Below the pieces are notes generated by a model. It was given only the letters and a program-made list of their open reading frames with translations. It had not been told where the DNA came from and made no database searches. Made by a program: the position numbers and the translations under genes. Positions 60,574-64,000 of a stretch of DNA of 64,000 bases are shown in pieces. The first letter of the stretch is position 1. Every line of letters begins with the position of its first letter. The stretch is taken from the NCBI GenBank assembly GCA_965243145.1, contig CBDEUB010000002.1, forward strand, positions 1,302,001 through 1,366,000, read 5' to 3'. Source of the DNA: CBDBLK01 sp965243145. Lineage in GTDB: Bacteria > Bdellovibrionota > Bacteriovoracia > Bacteriovoracales > Bacteriovoracaceae.

Positions 60574-61197
60574 CTACGGCGATAGAACCACATTCCACAT
60601 ATAAAACATGGCACTGCTGCCAAGTTGTAATGGATGAACCCTGCCGATCGCCTCTGTCACTTTCTGGTCACACGCAAATTGCTCAAAGTCGGCAGGTTCG
60701 GGGAAAATGGCATCAAACAGGTGACGATACGCCTTATAATTCCTGTCCCCATAGGACGGTACTGTACTCCACAAGAGAATTATTCGCCTTGCCCCCTCTC
60801 TGGCCATCTGGTAAGGCCCCCAATGATCGGCCTCTGTTCGTTCCGATTGAAGTTCACTTAAACTTACGCTGCTTATATTGTTCAAAAATTCCGAGAGATA
60901 GCGAAGGAAATGGGGAGAATTATCTTCATTGATTTCAAACAAGGCCTGCTTGAAGAAGTCTAAAGCTGCCTCTGTCGCCTGAGGTGCTCTGTTTAATAGT
61001 ATCAGCCTATTAAAAAAATCGGCCCACTGTGCCTGTGCCGATTGCAGATTGGAGTGGCACCAATCATTTTTTACATAATGGCCCAACTCCAAGGCAAAAC
61101 TTTCCAAATTTTTAATTTGTGGAGAAGTGTTTTGATATGATGCAACATTGTTGTTGAAAAGAAGTAGCGCTGCTAGAAAATAGACGATTTTTTTCAT
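60574..61197 (-). CDS. Hypothetical exported protein
   Basis: 207 aa from the ATG at 61197 (GGAGG nine bases upstream). Signal peptide (MKKIVYFLAALLLFNNNVAS). The remainder is helical with two Cys, no known motif. It is convergent with the bamB-like gene. Confidence 0.55.
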   Translation of the reverse strand: MKKIVYFLAALLLFNNNVASYQNTSPQIKNLESFALELGHYVKNDWCHSNLQSAQAQWADFFNRLILLNRAPQATEAALDFFKQALFEINEDNSPHFLRYLSEFLNNISSVSLSELQSERTEADHWGPYQMAREGARRIILLWSTVPSYGDRNYKAYRHLFDAIFPEPADFEQFACDQKVTEAIGRVHPLQLGSSAMFYMWNVVLSP

Positions 61198-61360
61198 TAG
61201 AGAGGCCTCCAAATGCCATGTGGACGGTAAAAACCGCACACCAATTTAACCCTGTTTTTGGCCCCTGTCAAGCCGCTGTATAAGGAAAAACTATATTTTT
61301 TGGAAAATTCTAACTTTTTTCTTGAACTTTAATATATCGAAATTGTGTATGTTTGGCCAA

Positions 61361-61621
61361 TCAACTTGAGCTTCGCAATAATTCGAGAGGGTCTTTTACT
61401 CCAAGGCCCTTGGCAACTTCACAAATGGTTTCTAGCGTTGGGTTCCCAGAGTTGCCCTGTTCAATATCGGCAATGTATTTCAAGCTCAAAGTGCATTTTT
61501 GAGCAATGTCTATTTGCCGCAAGTTAAGTCTTTGACGAATGAGAACGAGGTTATTTTTAAAATTAGTCGCTAATTTTCGTTGTTTAAGGTTTGTAATTTC
61601 TTTGATTGACCGTCGTGCCAT
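61361..61621 (-). CDS. XRE-family helix-turn-helix regulator
   Basis: 86 aa. LVLIRQRLNLRQIDIAQKC, LSLKYIADIEQGNSGNPTLETI (split for description) form the HTH_3 domain with its usual E-x-G after the recognition helix. It is probably a transcriptional repressor. It is divergent from the receiver-like gene 140 bp away, which may be its target. Confidence 0.9.
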   Translation of the reverse strand: MARRSIKEITNLKQRKLATNFKNNLVLIRQRLNLRQIDIAQKCTLSLKYIADIEQGNSGNPTLETICEVAKGLGVKDPLELLRSSS

Positions 61622-61761
61622 AAAGCAATAATTCTCGTTTTTTTATTAGTTTAAGAATGTGTGTTAGAGCGGTCAGTGCGTACATATACGCCCTAAGCTG
61701 GCAAGCTATAACGCTTCTGGCAAAAGATACTGAAAACAAAACCTAACCTTGAGAGGAAACC

Positions 61762-62133
61762 GTGAACATTCTCATTTGTGAAAATCAGAAAGAACAGTTG
61801 GGGAACCATGTTATAGAACTTCAAAAAGTCTTTAGTTCTTCAATTTTTAGTTATGCTCAAACTACTTTAGAGGCCATTGATAAGATTAAAACCTGTCCCA
61901 TGTTTTATGATTTTGTTTTATGCAGAGAAGACAGAGAAAATAAAATAGATGGAGAAAACATTTATAAAACTGCAAGAACACAAAATTTTGTTTTTCCTTT
62001 CGTTTTGTTATCCAACAAAACTCCCCAAATTGAAGAAAATATTAATGATGATTTTTTCCGTTTGAGTGAATCCTGCTGCTCTAAAAAACTAGATAAAATT
62101 GTCGATATTCTTACTTCCAAGGCCTGTCAATAA
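61762..62133 (+). CDS. Small receiver-like protein
   Basis: 123 aa. The alternating strand pattern ILICENQ, FYDFVLCRED, FPFVLLSNKTP and the later Lys-rich helix recall a response-regulator receiver domain, but the phospho-acceptor Asp is uncertain (Arg/Glu/Asp after the third strand). GTG start, GAGAGGAAA upstream. AT-rich. Next gene 19 bp away. Confidence 0.5.
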   Translation: MNILICENQKEQLGNHVIELQKVFSSSIFSYAQTTLEAIDKIKTCPMFYDFVLCREDRENKIDGENIYKTARTQNFVFPFVLLSNKTPQIEENINDDFFRLSESCCSKKLDKIVDILTSKACQ

Positions 62134-62152
62134 ACAACTGGAGAAAATTAAA

Positions 62153-62509
62153 ATGCTCACCAAAAAAACAAAAATATTAAATGAACCCAAAGGCCAAAAG
62201 GAAAAAATAGATATTAATGAAGTCGTTGCAAAAGCATTAGAGACTTTAGATTTAGACCTTCAATCATTTAAAAAAATTGCAGGAGAGGCCTTCATTGAAA
62301 ATATTACACATAACGGACGGCCTAGTTTAGATCATGTTTTCAGCATAGACTTATTTAACATTTTAAGACGACTCCACCTCAACAATACCGTTGTTTTGAG
62401 TGGCCATGAAAAAGAAGAACATTTAGGTGCTATTTGCGCTTCCATAAGAAAGAGTTTCAATATAAAAAAGGCCATTTGGTCAAGTCCGCTTGGAAAAAAT
62501 TTAAATTGA
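62153..62509 (+). CDS. Hypothetical protein, possibly cut short by an in-frame TGA
   Basis: 118 aa, Lys-rich, helical, no family. ATG 62153 follows GGAGAAA. The same frame continues past the TGA (62507-62509) for 28 more codons (IAGNQKPNFSVLNYDGKSDL then DAGWVSIM) to a TAA at 62594-62596. The composition of that part looks coding, whereas the other frames look like shadows. The gene may carry a nonsense mutation. It follows the receiver-like gene and is probably co-transcribed. Confidence 0.5.
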   Translation: MLTKKTKILNEPKGQKEKIDINEVVAKALETLDLDLQSFKKIAGEAFIENITHNGRPSLDHVFSIDLFNILRRLHLNNTVVLSGHEKEEHLGAICASIRKSFNIKKAIWSSPLGKNLN

Positions 62510-62701
62510 ATCGCTGGAAATCAGAAACCAAACTTTTCTGTTTTAAATTACGATGGCAAATCAGATTTAGACGCTGGTTGGGTTTCTATAATGTAAGAGA
62601 GTCATTGAAAAAAACTGGTACAAAGGGGTTATAAAATACCTAATTAAATTTAGTGGATATTCCCTCACTATAAAAGTTTAAACTATCTTACCATTACCAA
62701 A

Positions 62702-64000
62702 TCATTTTTTTTCAGACTTATCCTTGCTCTCAAGATTATCAAAGAAGAAACTAAAATCGAATTTTTCATCAAAGTTTTTCGTTATAAATGTATTGAATAA
62801 AATGAAATCTTTACCTGTTGATGAAAACTCCCATTGGCCACGCTGAATATGTTTTATAATCCCCTCTTTACTCCATTTTCTAAAAAGGTTAGACAACTGT
62901 GTTGATTCTGAAGGAGTGTTCCCAAGACCTATAAGATTTTTTGCTTCCTTTGTCGTTATAATTCCTCGACGATTTGTCCCAAAAGCAAAAGATTTTAATA
63001 TTTTTTGGATTTTTTCCTCTTCAGAAGGAGAAAAGGTCTGAGTTATTTTCCCTGTCAGTGCAATATCAACCCAACGCTTCACTAACAAATCGTCTTCAAT
63101 TACAGATACAGGAGCATACTGATGTTCTAAAATTTCAAGAGCAATATTTTTGTAATATTCATCCAGTTTCTCTTCTATAAAAGACCATTTTTGATTTCTC
63201 CAAAGTATAAGAGCCATAGCAATTCGTGCATGGTTTTTAGTAGGAAAAGTATTGTAAAATTTATTAATAAGTTCTACCAAATATAAATACTGTTGATTAT
63301 TGTAAATCGTTATTTCCCATTTTCCATAATTTCCATGTTTATTAAATTCTATAATTGGTTCTTTTTTTCCAGATTCTAAGGCCAATCGAAAAACTCGCAA
63401 TTTTCCTGTTCCTAGCTCATCCGTAATTTTTGCTGCCCTGAGAGTTGTCATAAGAAGTTTATTTTTTACAAATGTCTTTTTAGAAAACCATTGTTTTGCA
63501 AAAAATTCTGCTTCCAGTAGAGCATTATTGCGTACTGTAATATGGTCTGGGTAAATATCAATAATAATCCCTCCCTGTTCTCTTTGATAAAGAGCATGTG
63601 CTGTTGCGTTCGCAAAAACTTCTCTCAACAATTTGGGTGGGTAGGGCATTTCTTCTGTTACAGAAGTTGTATTACCTGTAATAATGGTTCCCTTTTGTCT
63701 CGTCCATATCTGAACTTGAGAAACAAAATCATCAGTAAGAATATTGTAGACCCCTTTTTTTTCAACATTATCAATAACATCATCGTTAGCATCATAATGT
63801 GCTATCCTTACAGGAAAATCTCCAAATAAAATTCCTGAGGCGGCCTTACCATCAAGACATAATCTTTTCAAAACCTCGGAAGAACTTAAAGTGTTTAAAT
63901 CCTCGGAAAACTCTTGCGGGTCGGCCTTAGCAATTTTTTTGGCAAAATCCAATACCAAAGAATTATCAACACTTCCTTTCCATGAACGACACGAAAAATC
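62702..64000 (-). CDS. AlbA_2 / GHKL-ATPase-type regulator (partial)
   Basis: At least 432 aa; its 5' part runs off the right edge, since the frame stays open to 64000. LREVFANATAHALYQRE and IDIYPDHITVRNNALL resemble the HATPase_c_4 part that follows an AlbA_2 domain in RecG-like or Schlafen-like regulators. DELGTGKLRVFRLAL fits this too. The C-terminal 80 residues look like a winged helix (TPSESTQLSNLFRKWSKEGI). Often accessory or defence-linked. Missing N-terminus prevents a firm class. Confidence 0.7.
   Translation of the reverse strand, partial: DFSCRSWKGSVDNSLVLDFAKKIAKADPQEFSEDLNTLSSSEVLKRLCLDGKAASGILFGDFPVRIAHYDANDDVIDNVEKKGVYNILTDDFVSQVQIWTRQKGTIITGNTTSVTEEMPYPPKLLREVFANATAHALYQREQGGIIIDIYPDHITVRNNALLEAEFFAKQWFSKKTFVKNKLLMTTLRAAKITDELGTGKLRVFRLALESGKKEPIIEFNKHGNYGKWEITIYNNQQYLYLVELINKFYNTFPTKNHARIAMALILWRNQKWSFIEEKLDEYYKNIALEILEHQYAPVSVIEDDLLVKRWVDIALTGKITQTFSPSEEEKIQKILKSFAFGTNRRGIITTKEAKNLIGLGNTPSESTQLSNLFRKWSKEGIIKHIQRGQWEFSSTGKDFILFNTFITKNFDEKFDFSFFFDNLESKDKSEKK

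Noticed and set aside
61690..61740. Sigma-54-type promoter ahead of the receiver-like gene (TGGCA elements)
   Set aside because: The two TGGCA elements are in the wrong spacing for a GG-N10-GC promoter.
1..64000. CRISPR array
   Set aside because: The repeats found are long, dispersed and not regularly spaced; no cas gene is present.

Overview
The window looks like chromosomal DNA of a Gram-negative (diderm) bacterium. It encodes an LPS-core heptose epimerase (hldD), a BamB-like outer-membrane assembly lipoprotein, several outer-membrane barrel candidates, Aat, TatC, SecG and a Slt-type lytic transglycosylase. The many secreted proteins, a TadG-like protein, a pilin-like surface protein and a histone H1-like protein would fit the Bdellovibrionota / former Deltaproteobacteria. 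That placement is inference; no rRNA or marker-gene comparison was possible. Only one tRNA gene (tRNA-Leu, anticodon UAA, minus strand near 33.0 kb) was seen, and there are no rRNA genes and no CRISPR array.

Layout. 0-2.3 kb: end of trmB, a DegT-type aminotransferase, an outer-membrane protein. 2.3-4.7 kb: an AT-rich AbiE-like toxin-antitoxin cassette with an elaborate palindromic control region. 4.6-16.3 kb: a Cys-rich pilin-like protein with a C10 tract, a Ppx/GppA-like lipoprotein, a three-gene operon of envelope proteins, an HD phosphohydrolase, a glutaredoxin, a histone-like protein, a TadG-like protein and a zinc-ribbon membrane protein. 16.3-21.9 kb: an accessory region with an orphan MNT nucleotidyltransferase, an IS5-family element, ssb, and a 2.1-kb element bounded by 13-bp inverted repeats and 105-107-bp direct repeats. 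21.9-33 kb: the glycolytic operon gapA-pgk-tpiA-secG plus a class V aminotransferase, an Nfu-like Fe-S scaffold, an Mrp ATPase, a lytic transglycosylase and a DUF4258/DUF2283 pair. 33-47.8 kb: nuoB-nuoCD-nuoI, a 976-aa repeat protein, aat, a degenerate ureohydrolase, a hydroxyacid dehydrogenase, map, a BFD-type protein, tatC and hldD. 47.8-52.7 kb: AT-rich secreted proteins, an AAA ATPase with a winged helix and two tandem IS copies. 52.7-60.5 kb: perM-like, maf-htpG, a one-domain asparaginase homologue, two barrel candidates and a yfgM-bamB-like pair. 60.5-64 kb: AT-rich accessory genes, the last (AlbA_2/GHKL type) running off the right edge.

Three genome-scale features stand out. First, the tetranucleotide GGCC is enriched roughly 4-7 fold over composition, in core genes, AT-rich cassettes and intergenic DNA alike. 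Second, a structured repeat of about 190 bp (five copies plus one fragment) sits directly behind stop codons, and in three places its terminal TAA is the stop codon. Third, accessory cassettes are repeatedly flanked by partial copies of neighbouring gene segments, mostly 3' ends (2.1/4.6 kb, 16.2/17.8 kb, 19.6/21.8 kb, and inverted at 18.7/20.1 kb). This may reveal how cassettes are acquired in this genome.
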